Source: Gammaproteobacteria bacterium
GTDB lineage: Bacteria; Pseudomonadota; Gammaproteobacteria; Pseudomonadales; Azotimanducaceae
Length of the DNA stretch: 7,017 nt
Direction: 5' to 3'
NCBI GenBank assembly: GCA_002708205.1
Contig: PAMR01000033.1
Span: 1-7,017, forward strand
Under the pieces are notes generated by a model that saw nothing but the letters and a program-made list of their open reading frames with translations, ran no database searches and had not been told where the DNA came from. This document shows, in pieces, positions 6,081-7,017 of the stretch; position 1 is the first letter of the stretch; each line of letters starts with the position of its first letter. The translations under genes were made by a program, and so were the position numbers.

Positions 6081-7017
6081 ATGAGTACCGTGATCCCCAC
6101 TCCTGACGAAAATAATATATGGCGATTAGCGACTCCCGGCATCGACGGATGGACTCGGACCGCAAGACCCAACGACCCAAACAAGTACTTCATGGTATCT
6201 CTTGATGGACATGTTCAAGAGCCGGCCGATCTCTGGGCCACCAGAATGGATAAAAAATATCGTGAGCGCTTGCCGGGAGTATCGGTAGACAACAAAGGCA
6301 AAAAATACCAAAAGACAGAGGGATTTAGACCCACCCGTCTACGAAACATCCAATTCAATGGAGAGGATGGACTGAGGAATCAGTCCGGAACAACTCCGGA
6401 GGAACGCATTGCCGACCAAGACGCGGACGGTGTAGACGCAGAAATACTTTATCCAAACAAGGGACTCGTCATGTGGGCAACACCTGATCCACTATTTAGT
6501 CAGGCGATGTGTACAGTCTGGAATGACTGGGCTTGGGAAACCTTTGCAGACTACAACTATCGAATGTCACCTATGGCATGTGTCGCCACCGCGGATATAG
6601 CTGGCGCGATCAAAGAAATAGAACGTTGTGCAGCATTAGGTTTTCGGGGTCTGTCCCTGCCTTGCAAGCCAGTATGGGGGGCACCCGACCATGAGGCTCT
6701 AAACTACAACCTGCCAGAATTTGACCCGTTATGGGATTGTATAGAATCCGTCGATCTGCCCATGACATTTCATGTATCGACGGGAAGAGATCCTCGAACC
6801 TCCCGAGGCAATGGTGGGGCAGTAATTAACTATGCCGTACACTCTCTAGCGCCCACTATGGAACCCATTGCAAACCTGTGTGCATCAGGCGTCCTCGAAC
6901 GCTTTCCTGGATTAAAGTTTGGGAGTGTAGAAGCCGGAATCGGCTGGGTCCCTTGGGCAGTTTCCGCGTTAGATGAAGCGTATCTAAAACATCATATGTT
7001 CGTGAGACCTAAATTAG
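6081..7017 (+). CDS. Amidohydrolase-2 family metal-dependent hydrolase (TIM barrel), 3'-truncated
   Basis: An open frame runs from ATG 6081 to the right edge, giving 312 residues with no stop; full members have about 350-400, so most of the protein is present. A GGAG ribosome site at 6072-6075 supports the start. The N-terminal strand reads MVSLDGHVQEPADLW (38-52), the form in which the usual HxH metal motif is replaced by DxH (Asp42, His44). Then come ILYPNKGLVMW (122-132), VWNDW (146-150), GFRGLSLP (187-194), TFHVSTG (229-235, His231 a likely ligand) and VEAGIGWVPW (283-292). This pattern is that of PF04909 hydrolases and decarboxylases, which act on C-C or C-N bonds of aromatic, terpenoid or similar acids. 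Substrate is not predictable from the sequence. It has a short N-terminal extension of about 37 residues before the first strand. It is transcribed away from the glycan operon and shares only the spacer with it. Confidence 0.93.
   Translation, partial: MSTVIPTPDENNIWRLATPGIDGWTRTARPNDPNKYFMVSLDGHVQEPADLWATRMDKKYRERLPGVSVDNKGKKYQKTEGFRPTRLRNIQFNGEDGLRNQSGTTPEERIADQDADGVDAEILYPNKGLVMWATPDPLFSQAMCTVWNDWAWETFADYNYRMSPMACVATADIAGAIKEIERCAALGFRGLSLPCKPVWGAPDHEALNYNLPEFDPLWDCIESVDLPMTFHVSTGRDPRTSRGNGGAVINYAVHSLAPTMEPIANLCASGVLERFPGLKFGSVEAGIGWVPWAVSALDEAYLKHHMFVRPKL

Noticed and set aside
6126..6311. 61-codon minus-strand open frame
   Set aside because: It is antisense to the 5' part of the amidohydrolase, whose frame is intact and matches its family throughout.

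Overview
The window looks like part of a proteobacterial chromosome, most likely a free-living (perhaps marine) gammaproteobacterium. This is inferred from the mix of families: DUF1289, DUF924, DUF3108 and an exported gamma-class chorismate mutase. Base composition looks moderate to AT-leaning throughout. I see no insertion sequence, phage gene, tRNA, rRNA or CRISPR array. Gene density is high and no gene-free stretch exceeds about 150 bases.

Layout, left to right. The 3' part of a PPOX-type flavin/F420 split-barrel protein (+, 1-354) converges on a 59-residue DUF1289 cysteine-cluster protein (-, 404-583). A 75-base divergent spacer with two inverted repeats separates DUF1289 from a predicted periplasmic chorismate mutase of the AroQ gamma class (+, 659-1186). 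A GH32 glycoside hydrolase follows (+, 1268-2713). It lacks a signal peptide and has unusual versions of two of the three catalytic motifs.

The GH32 gene meets, tail to tail with a 14-base gap, a tight four-gene operon on the minus strand. Its transcription order is DUF924 (5928-5302), GT4 glycosyltransferase (5305-4208), membrane-anchored CE4 polysaccharide deacetylase (4211-3405) and an exported DUF3108 protein (3405-2728). The genes overlap by 4, 4 and 1 bases (GTGA, GTGA, TAATG). The obvious shared theme is building and trimming a cell-envelope glycan. The DUF924 and DUF3108 proteins are candidates for accessory roles.

A 152-base divergent region (5929-6080) separates this operon from an amidohydrolase-2 family gene (+, 6081 to the right edge, incomplete). 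On the operon side, a perfect TATAAT is overlapped by a perfect 16-base palindrome, which looks like a promoter with its operator.

The nine genes are recognisable at family level. The points of most interest are the GH32 variant motifs, the operator-like palindrome, the DUF924/GT4/CE4/DUF3108 coupling and the orphan exported chorismate mutase. I found no convincing sign of an entirely new multi-gene system.
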